Below, piece after piece: positions 55,393 through 64,000 of a stretch of DNA of 64,000 nucleotides. The stretch's first letter is position 1, and each line of letters starts with the position of its first letter. The stretch is from Marivita sp041725935 (GTDB lineage: Bacteria > Pseudomonadota > Alphaproteobacteria > Rhodobacterales > Rhodobacteraceae), in contig JBGRQD010000002.1 of the NCBI GenBank assembly GCA_041725935.1, positions 1 through 64,000 on the forward strand, given 5' to 3'. The translations under genes were made by a program, and so were the position numbers. The notes under the pieces were generated by a model. It did no database searches. It had not been told where the DNA came from and saw nothing but the letters and a program-made list of their open reading frames with translations.

Positions 55393-55923
55393 ATGAAACT
55401 GTTCATCGGCTATGCAAGTTCGGAAGGGCAAACACGCAAGATCGCGCGGCACATCGCGGATCGTCTTGTCGATCAGGACCACAGCGTCGAATTGGCCAAT
55501 CTTGGCGACGCGGGACCCGTCGATCTGGCGCGGTTCGACCGGGTCGTTCTGGGAGGATCACTGCATGTCGGACATTACCAGCGGGTGCTGTCGGACTTCG
55601 CAGCAGACCACGCAGAGGCGCTCGACTCCATGCCGACGCTGATGCTGTCCGTGTCACTGGCGGCAGCAGGCCATGATGCCGAGGACTGGCGCGGCCTTGA
55701 TCACATCCTGTCGGATTTCACCAAGGCCACGGGCTGGACGCCCGGCAAGGTGGCGCAGGTGGCAGGAGCGTATTCACCCGCCCAATACGACGTGTTCCGC
55801 CGCTTCATCATGCGCCGGATCATCGCCGCCAAGGACCCAAAGGCAGATCCCGGGAACGCCATCGAATATACCGACTGGGATGCGCTTGATGCAGAGATAG
55901 ACAGCTGGATATCGACGGAATGA
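55393..55923 (+). CDS. Flavodoxin-domain protein (HemG-like)
   Basis: 176 residues from ATG 55393 (GGAG upstream). FMN-binding loop YASSEGQTRKIARHIADRL, then VVLGGSLHVGHYQRVLSDF and a C-terminal tail (RRFIMRRIIAAKDPKADPG) typical of menaquinone-dependent protoporphyrinogen IX dehydrogenase (HemG). HemG-like function is plausible, but many alphaproteobacteria use other enzymes for this step and there are no heme genes around it. The region 55,108-55,392 upstream shows no further gene. A terminator follows. Confidence 0.8.
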   Translation: MKLFIGYASSEGQTRKIARHIADRLVDQDHSVELANLGDAGPVDLARFDRVVLGGSLHVGHYQRVLSDFAADHAEALDSMPTLMLSVSLAAAGHDAEDWRGLDHILSDFTKATGWTPGKVAQVAGAYSPAQYDVFRRFIMRRIIAAKDPKADPGNAIEYTDWDALDAEIDSWISTE

Positions 55924-55928
55924 CTGCA

Positions 55929-55956
55929 AAAAGCCCCGCACGATGGCGGGGCTTTT
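55929..55956. terminator. Bidirectional intrinsic terminator
   Basis: AAAAGCCCCGC (55929-55939) pairs perfectly with GCGGGGCTTTT (55946-55956) around a 6-nt loop. It separates the convergent flavodoxin and pntB genes. Confidence 0.93.
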
Positions 55957-55979
55957 CAGATGTCTCGGACTGATAAGGA

Positions 55980-57500
55980 TCAGGTGATCCGTGCCAGCAG
56001 GTCCTCGAGCGACTTCTTGGCGTCCCCGTAGAACATCCGCGTATTGTCCTTGAAGAACAGTGGGTTCTCGATGCCTGAATAGCCGGTGCCCTGCCCGCGC
56101 TTGGACACGAAGACCTGCTTGGCCTTCCAGCATTCCAGAACCGGCATCCCGGCGATGGGGCTGTTGGGGTCATCCTGAGCGGCCGGGTTCACGATGTCGT
56201 TCGAGCCGATGACGATGGCAACGTCCGTGTCCGGGAAGTCGTCGTTGATCTCGTCCATCTCGAGTACGATGTCGTAAGGCACCTTGGCTTCGGCCAGAAG
56301 CACGTTCATGTGGCCCGGCAGACGTCCCGCAACCGGGTGGATCGCGAAACGCACATTCTTGCCCTTGGCGCGCAGGCGACGGGTGAGTTCGGCCACGTTC
56401 TGCTGTGCCTGTGCCACCGCCATACCGTAACCCGGGATGATGATGACGCTGTCCGCCTCGTCCAGCGCGTTGGCAACGCCATCTGCGTCGATGGCGATCT
56501 GTTCGCCTTCGACCGCCATCTGTTCGCCTTTCGCCGCGCCGCCCCAACCGCCAAGGATGACGGAGACGAAACTGCGGTTCATCGCTTTACACATGATGTA
56601 GGACAGGATCGCACCGCTTGAGCCGACCAGCGCGCCGACCACGATCAGAAGATCGTTGCCAAGGCTGAACCCGATGGCCGCTGCCGCCCAGCCGGAATAG
56701 CTGTTGAGCATGGAGACCACGACCGGCATGTCCGCGCCGCCGATGCCCATGATCAGGTGGTAGCCAATGAAAAGCGCCAGAAGTGTCAGTAGGATCAGCG
56801 TCCAGCTGCCTGCACCTGTGAGGTACATGATGGCAAAGACAACCGACAGGCCAGCTGCGGCTGCGTTGAGCATGTGCCCGCCGGGCAATTGCTTGGCGGA
56901 GGTGTCGATGGCCACAGGCAGCTTGCTGTCGCCGCCTGCAAGCTTGGCATAGGCGATGACGGAGCCGGTAAAGGTCACCGCACCGATCCAGATGCCCAGC
57001 ACGAGTTCCACCCGCAGGATGCCGATCTCTACGCCGGATTTCTTGGCGATCAACTGACCAAAGCTGGACAGGCTGTCATACGCCTCTTTCGGCAAGCCAA
57101 TCGCGGTGACACCGTCATCGCCCACAAGACCCATGACGAGACCCTGTGTCTCGTAGATGTTGCCGATGTAGTTGATCATGATGTCGGCGTTGAAGCCCAC
57201 GAACACGGCGGCCAGACCCACAAGGCTGTGCATGATGGCCACAAGTTCGGGCATCTGTGTCATCTCGACCTTGGTGGCAAGCTGATAGCCCACGGCCGCA
57301 CCCAGCGCGATCAGGATGATCGACACGATGCCAAGCCCGGAACCCGGGCCGACAAGCGTGGCGGCTATGGCAATACCCATGCCGACAATGCCGTACCAGA
57401 CCGCCCGTTTCGCGCTTTCCTGGCCCGACAGGCCGCCCAGCGACAGGATGAAGAGGATGCCTGCGACCACATAGGCCGCAATGGTGAATGCGTTTTCCAT
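55980..57500 (-). CDS. pntB: NAD(P) transhydrogenase subunit beta
   Basis: Membrane subunit of the proton-translocating transhydrogenase that makes NADPH from NADH. 506 residues: about nine membrane helices (YVVAGILFILSLGGLSGQES through HLIMGIGGADMPVVVSMLNS), then the NADP-binding domain III with VIIPGYGMAVAQAQQNVAEL and GSNDIVNPAAQDDP. 12 nt separates it from pntA, so they form one operon. Confidence 0.96.
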   Translation of the reverse strand: MENAFTIAAYVVAGILFILSLGGLSGQESAKRAVWYGIVGMGIAIAATLVGPGSGLGIVSIILIALGAAVGYQLATKVEMTQMPELVAIMHSLVGLAAVFVGFNADIMINYIGNIYETQGLVMGLVGDDGVTAIGLPKEAYDSLSSFGQLIAKKSGVEIGILRVELVLGIWIGAVTFTGSVIAYAKLAGGDSKLPVAIDTSAKQLPGGHMLNAAAAGLSVVFAIMYLTGAGSWTLILLTLLALFIGYHLIMGIGGADMPVVVSMLNSYSGWAAAAIGFSLGNDLLIVVGALVGSSGAILSYIMCKAMNRSFVSVILGGWGGAAKGEQMAVEGEQIAIDADGVANALDEADSVIIIPGYGMAVAQAQQNVAELTRRLRAKGKNVRFAIHPVAGRLPGHMNVLLAEAKVPYDIVLEMDEINDDFPDTDVAIVIGSNDIVNPAAQDDPNSPIAGMPVLECWKAKQVFVSKRGQGTGYSGIENPLFFKDNTRMFYGDAKKSLEDLLARIT

Positions 57501-57512
57501 TTGCCCTGCCCC

Positions 57513-59090
57513 TTAAGACTTTTGGAACATGGCGAGCATGCGCCGTGTCACGAGGAAGCCGCCGAAGATGTTAACGGAGGCCATGAAGATGCCGAGCGCA
57601 GCAAGCAGCGTGATGAGCATCGAGCTGGAGCCGATCTGAATGAGCGCGCCCAGAATGATGATCGACGAGATCGCGTTGGTGACCGCCATCAGCGGCGTGT
57701 GCAGCGAATGCGCAACGTTCCAGATGACCTGGAAGCCGATGAAGACCGACAGCACGAACACGATGAAGTGCTGCATGAAGCTGGCAGGCATGCCGGGAAT
57801 CAGGCCGACACCGAGGATCAAGGCAGCCCCGACGCCCAGCAAAGTGACTTGGCTCTTGGTCTGCGCCTGGAACGCGGCCACTTCGTTGGCGCGCTTTTCT
57901 TCCGCCGTCAGTTCCTTGACCTTTTCCTTGGGCTTGGCGGCAATCGCGTTCACCTTTGGCGGGGGCGGCGGGAAGGTCACGGCCTTTTCATGCGCGATGG
58001 TCGCGCCACGGATCACGTCGTCTTCCATGTTGTGCACGATCTTGCCGTCTTTTTCCGGCGTCAGATCGGTCATCATGTGACGGATGTTGGTGGCGTAGAG
58101 GTTGGACGCCTGCGTGGCCATGCGCGACGGGAAGTCGGTATAGCCGATGATCGTCACACCGTTGTCGGTGACGATCTTTTCGTCCATCACGGTCAGCTTG
58201 CAGTTGCCACCCTTTTCGGCCGCCAGATCGATGATCACCGAACCGGGCTTCATCGCTTCGACCATGTCCTTGGTCCAAAGCTCGGGCGCCTCGCGGTTCG
58301 GGATCAGCGCCGTGGTGATGACGATGTCGATATCGGGCGCAATCTCGCGGAATTTGGCAAGCTGCGCTGCGGCAAATTCAGGTGAGGAAACAGAGGCATA
58401 GCCGCCGGTCTTGGCACCGTCCTGCTGCTCTTCCTCGAAATCGAGGAAGACGAACTCGGCACCCATCGACTCAACCTGTTCAGCCACTTCTGGGCGCACG
58501 TCGAAGGCGTAGGTGATCGCACCCAGCGAGGTCGATGTGCCGATGGCGGCAAGACCGGCCACACCGGCACCGACCACCAGAACCTTGGCCGGGGGCACCT
58601 TGCCCGCAGCGGTGATCTGGCCGGTGAAGAAGCGACCGAAGTTGTTGCCCGCCTCGATCACGGCGCGGTAGCCCGCGATATTGGCCATCGAGGACAGCGC
58701 GTCCATCTTCTGGGCGCGGGAAATGCGCGGCACCATGTCCATTGCGATGACAGATGTGCCCTGATCGGCGGCCATCTTCATCAGCGTCTCGCTCTGAGCG
58801 GGCCAGAAGAACGAAATCAGAAGCTGACCTTCGCGCGACTTTTTCAGTTCGGCCTCGGTCGGTGGGCGTACCTTGGCGACCACGTCTGCCGCTTTCCAGA
58901 GGGCAGCTGCGGTTTTGACAACCTCGACGCCGGCTTCTGTGTAAGTGGCGTCATTGTAACCTGCCGCGTCGCCTGCGCCGCTTTCGATGATGCAGTCATA
59001 CCCCAGCTTTTGCAGCTGGCGGGCGGAATCCGGAGTCATGGCAACGCGTGCCTCACCCTTCATCACTTCCTTTGGCGTCCCAATTTTCAC
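57513..59090 (-). CDS. pntA: NAD(P) transhydrogenase subunit alpha
   Basis: 525 residues from GTG 59090. N-terminal NAD-binding domain I with MKIGTPKEVMKGEARVAMTP and the Rossmann loop VVGAGVAGLAAIGTS; the C-terminal part carries about four membrane helices (LLGVGAALILGVGLIPG, FMQHFIVFVLSVFIGFQVIW and others). In some species alpha is split in two genes; here it is one polypeptide. Operon with pntB. Confidence 0.96.
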   Translation of the reverse strand: MKIGTPKEVMKGEARVAMTPDSARQLQKLGYDCIIESGAGDAAGYNDATYTEAGVEVVKTAAALWKAADVVAKVRPPTEAELKKSREGQLLISFFWPAQSETLMKMAADQGTSVIAMDMVPRISRAQKMDALSSMANIAGYRAVIEAGNNFGRFFTGQITAAGKVPPAKVLVVGAGVAGLAAIGTSTSLGAITYAFDVRPEVAEQVESMGAEFVFLDFEEEQQDGAKTGGYASVSSPEFAAAQLAKFREIAPDIDIVITTALIPNREAPELWTKDMVEAMKPGSVIIDLAAEKGGNCKLTVMDEKIVTDNGVTIIGYTDFPSRMATQASNLYATNIRHMMTDLTPEKDGKIVHNMEDDVIRGATIAHEKAVTFPPPPPKVNAIAAKPKEKVKELTAEEKRANEVAAFQAQTKSQVTLLGVGAALILGVGLIPGMPASFMQHFIVFVLSVFIGFQVIWNVAHSLHTPLMAVTNAISSIIILGALIQIGSSSMLITLLAALGIFMASVNIFGGFLVTRRMLAMFQKS

Positions 59091-59227
59091 CTGAGCCGTC
59101 CCCCTTATGCTTCGTTCCGAAGTGCCGTAGCGGCATGTTTACCGGCGATGGGTCTACAATGCTGACCTAAAGCGCACAATGCTCCCCCACCGCGAAAGGC
59201 TCATCTAGAACAGATGGGCACGATCGG

Positions 59228-59677
59228 CTAGAGCCAACGTCGCGTTTGTTTCTCGTACCTTGCATAATTCGCACGAAAATTTCGCCTCAGCCGCTTTTCC
59301 TCGGCAAGAATGAAGTGTTTCTCGATCCACCACACAAAGACCGGGATCAATGGGAGCGATAACACCGCATCCCAATTGAGGATCATTCCCGTAAGGATCA
59401 GCGAATCAGCGAGATAGATGGGATTGCGCGAGCGTTTGAAGATGCCACTGGTCACCAGCGCATCGGGTGTTTCATGCGGCATGACCGTCGTGCGGTGTCG
59501 ACGCATCTCGTAGACCGCGAGCGCGGCCATGACCAGCCCCGCCCCTACCAAAAGCCCACCCGCAAGGTCGGCCCAGACCGGGCCGAAACTCAGCCCGTAT
59601 GCAAAATGGGTCTTTTGCAGCCAGGCCGCGACAAGCGCCGCACCAAGCCAGACCGGGGGAATATCGACATATTTCAT
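59228..59677 (-). CDS. Isoprenylcysteine carboxyl methyltransferase-like membrane protein
   Basis: 149 residues from ATG 59677 (ATG 59680 adds one). About four membrane segments (WLGAALVAAWLQ, LAGGLLVGAGLVMAALAVYE, SLILTGMILNWDAVLSLPLI and others). The SAM-binding signature of the ICMT/PEMT superfamily is present: LVTSGIFKRSRNPIYLADS, and the EEKRLRRNF.ANYARYEKQTRRW C-terminal region. Bacterial members methylate diverse lipid-like substrates or have unknown roles. Confidence 0.85.
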   Translation of the reverse strand: MKYVDIPPVWLGAALVAAWLQKTHFAYGLSFGPVWADLAGGLLVGAGLVMAALAVYEMRRHRTTVMPHETPDALVTSGIFKRSRNPIYLADSLILTGMILNWDAVLSLPLIPVFVWWIEKHFILAEEKRLRRNFRANYARYEKQTRRWL

Positions 59678-59759
59678 CATGCGCCGGACATAGCAAAGCC
59701 CGGTCCCCTGCGCGAGATGGATCAGATGGACAAAAGGCCGCCTTGGCGCGGCCCCTGGA

Positions 59760-59957
59760 TCACATCTTGACGCAGCCGAGGATCTCGTTCTTGGGGATAC
59801 GCGCGACCATCACGCCGCCTTCGACGCGCTTGACGTGAAATCCGTAGCCGCGCATGCGGAATTTCCATTCGGCATCCGACAGTGTTTTCTGGCGTTCCGC
59901 CACAAGAAAGTGGCGCAAGGCACCAAGATCGGCGCTGGTATAGGTTTCGGCAAACAT
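59760..59957 (-). CDS. Small conserved hypothetical protein
   Basis: 65 residues from ATG 59957, with GAGGAGACACCC directly upstream, a very strong ribosome-binding site. Sequence such as DLGALRHFLVAERQKTLSDA and KFRMRGYGFHVKRVEGGVMV predicts an alpha/beta mini-domain. No known family to me. Strong translation signals and normal codon use make it a real gene. Confidence 0.75.
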   Translation of the reverse strand: MFAETYTSADLGALRHFLVAERQKTLSDAEWKFRMRGYGFHVKRVEGGVMVARIPKNEILGCVKM

Positions 59958-60099
59958 GGGTGTCTCCTCGTATGTGACTGCCCTGTTTGTCGCCCCGGAT
60001 TGTGTTCAATTTTGGAACCAATCCCGGTTTTTTGCGGGACTCGAAACAATGCGGGTTCAAAGCCGCCCGCAATGTGACGCAACCTGCCGTTGCGTCACT

Positions 60100-61017
60100 T
60101 CAGCCCTTTGTTTCATTGACCAAGGGCGTGCGGTGCGACTTGCGCAGTCGTGCCTCGCGCCAGGTGATGAAGATGACCGATGCCATGATTATGCCACCTC
60201 CGAGGATCACCCAGGGATCCGCCGGTTCGCCGAAAAACGCCATGCCCAGCAGCACCGACCAGACCAGTTGCAGGAACGTCACTGGTTGAGTCACGGTCAC
60301 AGGGGCTGCCGCAAAGGCCAGCGTCATGCTGTAATGCCCCGCCGTGGCAAAGCAGGCGACTGCGGCCAGCACCGCGAGATCGGCAAGGCTCGGCGTGACC
60401 CAGACCGCAAAGGCAAAGGGCGCCAACCCGATCGTCACCGTGATCGACAGCAGCGCCACCACCATGCTGGCCGGGAGTTCACCGGAAACAATCTTGGCGA
60501 TCAGATAGCTGCCCGCGAACAGGAGCGCCGTGCCCAGCATCGCGATATGGCCGAGGTCCAGTTCCCGGAAACCCGGCCGCAGGATAATCAGCGACCCGAT
60601 CAACGCCGCGATGACCGCCAGCACCCGCCGCAATGCCATCCGTTCGCCCAGCAGGAACACGGCAAGGATCGAGACATAGACCGGGTTGAGGTAATTCATC
60701 GCCGTGACCTCGGCGATCGGGATGCGCGTCATGGCAAAGAACCACAGGATCACGCCCAGCGAATGCACCAGACCGCGCAGGGCAAACAGCTTTTTCTGCC
60801 GCGTGGTCAGGGTGATCGCCATCAATTCGCGCCAGACCGGAATCAGGAACACCAATCCGATCACGTAGCGCAGGAAGGCCGATTCCGCCGCTGGGATGCG
60901 TTCACCCAGCGTCTTGACCAGCGCGGTCACCGCGACAAAGCACAGGCCTGTCACGATCATCCAGAAGATGCCTCTGACCGGGTTGCTGCCGGTTATATCT
61001 GCAGGGGGTGCCTTCAT
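60100..61017 (-). CDS. EamA/DMT-family membrane transporter
   Basis: 305 residues from ATG 61017. Ten hydrophobic segments in two EamA repeats (GIFWMIVTGLCFVAVTALVK; the second from about residue 150, HIAMLGTALLFAGSYLIAKI), and VTQPVTFLQLVWSVLLGMAF near the end. A DMT exporter, S-adenosylmethionine-transporter-like in its repeat pattern, but the substrate cannot be assigned. Different from the DMT gene at 28,742. Confidence 0.87.
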   Translation of the reverse strand: MKAPPADITGSNPVRGIFWMIVTGLCFVAVTALVKTLGERIPAAESAFLRYVIGLVFLIPVWRELMAITLTTRQKKLFALRGLVHSLGVILWFFAMTRIPIAEVTAMNYLNPVYVSILAVFLLGERMALRRVLAVIAALIGSLIILRPGFRELDLGHIAMLGTALLFAGSYLIAKIVSGELPASMVVALLSITVTIGLAPFAFAVWVTPSLADLAVLAAVACFATAGHYSMTLAFAAAPVTVTQPVTFLQLVWSVLLGMAFFGEPADPWVILGGGIIMASVIFITWREARLRKSHRTPLVNETKG

Positions 61018-61090
61018 GCCGATACTGGAGCGCAAGGCGCAGGGATGTGCAAGAGGGCGCTTGGTCGGAGGTGTAGACCCCTACCCGTCG

Positions 61091-61147
61091 TCCTCGGGCT
61101 CGACCCGAGGATCTTTAACCAAAAGGTCCTCGGGCTCGACCCGAGGA
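61091..61147. repeat. Direct repeat of a 21-bp palindrome
   Basis: The same 21 nt occur at 61091-61111 and 61127-61147, 15 nt apart. Each unit is a hairpin with arms TCCTCGGG/CCCGAGGA and loop CTCGA. It lies between the start of the DMT gene and the stop of the LysE-type gene. I recall palindromes of this kind in other alphaproteobacterial intergenic regions. Confidence 0.85.
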
Positions 61148-61162
61148 GGACAGTTCAACCAC

Positions 61163-61756
61163 CTACATCAGCAGCAGCTTGACCGCGAGCGCCAGCATCG
61201 TCACGCCCACGATCACGTCGAGGACCTGCCACGCCCTTGGCTTGGCAAAGAGCGGCGCAAGCAGCCGCGCACCATAGCCCAGCGCAAAGAAATACAGGAA
61301 ACTGGCCGCCGCAGCCCCGCCGCCAAAGGCGATCTTGTTCTCATATTGGGCCGACACCGCACCCAAAAGCACCACGGTGTCCAGATAGACATGCGGATTG
61401 AGCCAGGTCAGCGCGAGGCAGGTCAGAACCGCAGCGCGCAGCGATCCGGCGGGCTGTGCCATCTCTTGCGTCTGCCCACCGCGCCAGGCGGCCTGAAGCG
61501 TGCGGATGCCATACCACGCCAGAAACGCCGCCCCGAAGAGCCGCATGAAGACCTCAAGCGCCGGCAGAGCATCGGTCAGCGCGCCAAACCCCGCCACACC
61601 TGCCACGATCAGCAAAAGGTCCGAGACCGAACAGATCAGGCAGACGGCAAAGAGATGCGCCTTGAGCAGGCCCTGCCGCAGGACAAACGCGTTTTGCGCA
61701 CCGACCGCGAGGATCAGGGAAAAGCCAAGCGCGAAGCCGGCAAGGGCATCAGTCAC
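61163..61756 (-). CDS. LysE/ArgO-family amino acid exporter
   Basis: 197 residues from GTG 61756, six hydrophobic segments. GFSLILAVGAQNAFVLRQGL near the N-terminus is the LysE/ArgO signature, and LTWLNPHVYLDTVVLLGA is the second conserved region. Exports basic amino acids or related compounds. The start lies inside the end of purD (8-nt overlap), so it is translated from the purD message. Confidence 0.9.
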   Translation of the reverse strand: MTDALAGFALGFSLILAVGAQNAFVLRQGLLKAHLFAVCLICSVSDLLLIVAGVAGFGALTDALPALEVFMRLFGAAFLAWYGIRTLQAAWRGGQTQEMAQPAGSLRAAVLTCLALTWLNPHVYLDTVVLLGAVSAQYENKIAFGGGAAAASFLYFFALGYGARLLAPLFAKPRAWQVLDVIVGVTMLALAVKLLLM

Positions 61757-63017
61757 TCAAGGCCCGCCAGCCGATGTCGCGACGGCAAAATCCCTCGGGC
61801 CAGTTCACCTGATCGACCATGGCGTATGCCCGGTCGCGTGCCTCTTGCAGCGAGGCTCCCCGCGCGGTGGCATTCAGAACGCGGCCACCGGTGGCGGTGA
61901 TCCGGCCCTCCGCCTCGGTTGTGCCCGCATGAAACATCATGTGGAAACTGTCCTCGGGCAACCCGTCCAGACCGCCGATCACGCTGCCCTTGTCGTAGCT
62001 GCCGGGATAGCCTTCTGCCGCCAGCACCACGGTCAGGGCATGGTCATCGGCCCAGTTCACGCGACACTCGGCCAGACGGCCTTCGGCGCAGGCATGCATC
62101 AGGTCCACCGCCTGCCCGCCCAGCCGCATCATCAGCACCTGGCATTCCGGATCGCCGAACCGGACATTGTATTCCACCAGCCGGGGCTGGCCGTCTTCGA
62201 TCATCAGACCGGCAAAGAGGATGCCCTGAAACGGCGTGCCGCGCCGTGCCATTTCGGCCATTGTCGGCTTGATGATCTGCTCCATGGCCTTTTGCGTGAC
62301 CGCATCCGTCATCACCGGCGCGGGCGAATAGGCGCCCATGCCACCGGTGTTGGGGCCGGTGTCGCCTTCGCCCACGCGCTTGTGGTCCTGCGCGGTGCCG
62401 ATGGGCAAAACGTCGGTGCCGTCGCACAGCACGAAGAACGACGCTTCCTCGCCGGTCATGAACTCCTCGATCACCACCTCGGTGCCCGCACCGCCGAACG
62501 CCCCGCCGAACATGTCGTCGATGGCGGCTTCGGCCTCGGCCACGGTTTCGGCGATGATCACGCCCTTGCCAGCGGCCAGCCCGTCGGCCTTGACCACGAT
62601 GGGCGCGCCACGCTCCCGCACAAAGGCCCGCGCGCTGGTCGCGTCGATGAAGTGACCATAAGCAGCGGTGGGGGCGCCCGCCGCGACGCAGATCTCCTTG
62701 GTGAAGCTCTTGGAGGCTTCAAGCCTGGCCGCCTCGGCGGACGGGCCGAACACCAAAAGCCCCGCGTCGCGCAGCCTGTCCCCGACCCCGGCGGCCAGGG
62801 GCGCTTCGGGGCCGATGATGATGAAATCAATCGAGTTTTCCTCGGCAAAGGTGACCACCGCGCCGCCGTCCTCGATATCGAGCGACGCACATTCCGCGAT
62901 CATCGCGATGCCCGCATTGCCGGGCGCCACGATCAGCCTGTCGCATTTGGGGTTCTGCAACGCGGCCCAGGCCAGCGCGTGTTCGCGCCCGCCACTGCCA
63001 AGGATGAGAATGTTCAT
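61749..63017 (-). CDS. purD: Phosphoribosylamine-glycine ligase
   Basis: Second step of purine synthesis, ATP-dependent ligation of glycine to phosphoribosylamine. 422 residues from ATG 63017 (MNILILGSGGREHALAWA). ATP-grasp core with PIVVKADGLAAGKGVIIAE, EEFMTGEEASFFVLCDG and GGMGAYSPAPV. The open frame continues upstream to 63587, but that is antisense to xseA. Divergent from xseA, with 75 nt between starts. Confidence 0.97.
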   Translation of the reverse strand: MNILILGSGGREHALAWAALQNPKCDRLIVAPGNAGIAMIAECASLDIEDGGAVVTFAEENSIDFIIIGPEAPLAAGVGDRLRDAGLLVFGPSAEAARLEASKSFTKEICVAAGAPTAAYGHFIDATSARAFVRERGAPIVVKADGLAAGKGVIIAETVAEAEAAIDDMFGGAFGGAGTEVVIEEFMTGEEASFFVLCDGTDVLPIGTAQDHKRVGEGDTGPNTGGMGAYSPAPVMTDAVTQKAMEQIIKPTMAEMARRGTPFQGILFAGLMIEDGQPRLVEYNVRFGDPECQVLMMRLGGQAVDLMHACAEGRLAECRVNWADDHALTVVLAAEGYPGSYDKGSVIGGLDGLPEDSFHMMFHAGTTEAEGRITATGGRVLNATARGASLQEARDRAYAMVDQVNWPEGFCRRDIGWRALSD

Positions 63018-63092
63018 GGCGCACGCTCCGTCTTCACCTTCGGTTGCGCGCGTTCTAGGGTCGGTCCGACTGAAGCGCAAGCGAGGCGAGCC

Positions 63093-64000
63093 GTGTCCGA
63101 CCTGATCGACGATCCCCGTCCGGGGCAGAACCTGCCGGAATATTCCGTGTCCGAAGTGTCGGGTGCCGTGAAGAAGACGCTGGAGGACCAGTTCGGCCGC
63201 ATCCGCGTGCGCGGCGAGGTGGGGCGCGTGTTCACGGCGCGGTCGGGGCATCTGTATTACGACGTCAAGGATGACCGCTCGGTGCTGGCCTGCACAACGT
63301 GGAAAGGCCAGGTCTCGCAATTGTCCGTGGTGCCAGAGGAAGGGCTCGAAGTGGTCGTCACGGGCCGCATGACGGCATTTGGCGGGCAGTCCAAGTACAA
63401 CCTCAATGTCGATGAAGTCACTGTCGCCGGCGAAGGCGCCTTGATGGCGATGCTGGAGAAGCGCAAGAAGGCGCTGGCCGCCGAAGGCCTGTTCGATCCG
63501 GCGCGCAAGAAGGAATTGCCCTACCTGCCCGACATCATTGGCGTGATCACCTCGCCCTCGGGGGCAGTGATCCGCGACATCCTGCACCGCCTGCGCGACC
63601 GCTTTCCCCGCAAGGTGCTGGTCTGGCCTGTGGCTGTTCAGGGCGCGAATTGCGCACCCGAAGTGGCCCGCGCCATCGCGGGCTTCAACGCGCTGTCCCC
63701 CGGCGGTGCACTTCCCCGGCCCGACCTGCTGATCGTGGCGCGTGGCGGGGGCAGCATTGAAGACCTCTGGGGCTTCAACGAAGAGATCGTGGCCCGCGCG
63801 GCTGCAGCGTCGGAGATCCCGCTGATTTCAGCCGTGGGTCACGAGACCGACACGACCCTGATCGACTTCGTGTCCGACCAGCGTGCGCCGACCCCAACGG
63901 CTGCGGCGGAAATCGCGGTGCCGGTGCGGCTCGACCTGCTGGGTTGGGTCGGGGACCAACAGGCGCGCATGACCCGCGCGGTGTCGCAGCGGATGCAGAC
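63093..64000 (+). CDS. xseA: Exodeoxyribonuclease VII large subunit (5' part)
   Basis: Start GTG 63093 (GAGG upstream); the first about 302 codons are inside the window and the gene runs off the right edge. OB-fold DNA-binding part (YSVSEVSGAVKKTLEDQFG, then GRIRVRGEVGRVFTARSGHL) is followed by the catalytic domain with GVITSPSGAVIRDILHRLRDR and ARGGGSIEDLWGFNEE, and SAVGHETDTTLIDFVSD. Degrades single-stranded DNA in repair together with XseB. Confidence 0.95.
   Translation, partial: MSDLIDDPRPGQNLPEYSVSEVSGAVKKTLEDQFGRIRVRGEVGRVFTARSGHLYYDVKDDRSVLACTTWKGQVSQLSVVPEEGLEVVVTGRMTAFGGQSKYNLNVDEVTVAGEGALMAMLEKRKKALAAEGLFDPARKKELPYLPDIIGVITSPSGAVIRDILHRLRDRFPRKVLVWPVAVQGANCAPEVARAIAGFNALSPGGALPRPDLLIVARGGGSIEDLWGFNEEIVARAAAASEIPLISAVGHETDTTLIDFVSDQRAPTPTAAAEIAVPVRLDLLGWVGDQQARMTRAVSQRMQ

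Overview
The window looks like a chromosome segment of a roseobacter-type alphaproteobacterium (order Rhodobacterales). I infer this from protein content and gene order: BolA beside a J-domain protein, glyQ-x-glyS-PEP-utilising enzyme, folB-folP-glmM, perM-hdaA-ppk with ppx nearby, pntAB, high GC and many GTG or TTG starts. Species cannot be read from the sequence.

Region 1, about 1-11,730, is a genomic island that is visibly more AT-rich than the rest. It lies at the 3' end of a tRNA-Arg(CCG) gene (11,731-11,807, minus strand). From the tRNA leftward it holds a large serine recombinase, three small unknown genes, a VirD4/TraG-type coupling ATPase without a visible relaxase or secretion channel, an unknown protein paired with a COG4551-type tyrosine phosphatase, and about 610 nt of hairpin-rich non-coding DNA with three TTGTA-N-TACAA near-palindromes. 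After that comes a complete type I restriction-modification operon: a ribbon-helix-helix protein, hsdM, hsdS, a small Cys4 protein and hsdR. The far end of the island is outside the window.

Region 2, 11,930-31,400, is core chromosome: malate synthase G, a photolyase/cryptochrome with a 49-residue DUF2256 partner, aminopeptidase N, a PlsC-like acyltransferase behind a Pho-box-like repeat, a lytic transglycosylase-like protein, gatB, bolA, a J-domain protein, a class V aminotransferase, two coupled Lrp/AsnC regulators divergent from ilvC, a probable 27-residue membrane protein, a DMT exporter and a secreted protein with a degenerate protease domain.

Region 3, 31,530-44,231, holds glycyl-tRNA synthetase subunits with two genes between them, a PPDK-like protein, a SleB-type hydrolase, folB (fused to an extra domain), folP, glmM and proS.

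Region 4, 44,466-64,000, holds an HWE-type histidine kinase, an ADP-ribosylglycohydrolase-fold protein, perM, hdaA, ppk1 (Pho-box-like repeat upstream), a ketopantoate reductase family gene, ppx, a DUF3422 protein, a flavodoxin, pntA/pntB, an isoprenylcysteine-methyltransferase-like protein, a second DMT exporter, a LysE exporter, purD and the start of xseA.

Three families of short palindromic repeats sit between core genes. The most striking is a paired hairpin centred on GTCAAC/GTTGAC, placed just after stop codons (three clear and two decayed copies). The strongest candidates for something new are the near-duplicate recognition domains of HsdS, the hairpin/operator region of the island, the recombinase whose reading frame runs through its tRNA target, and the tiny membrane protein near ilvC.
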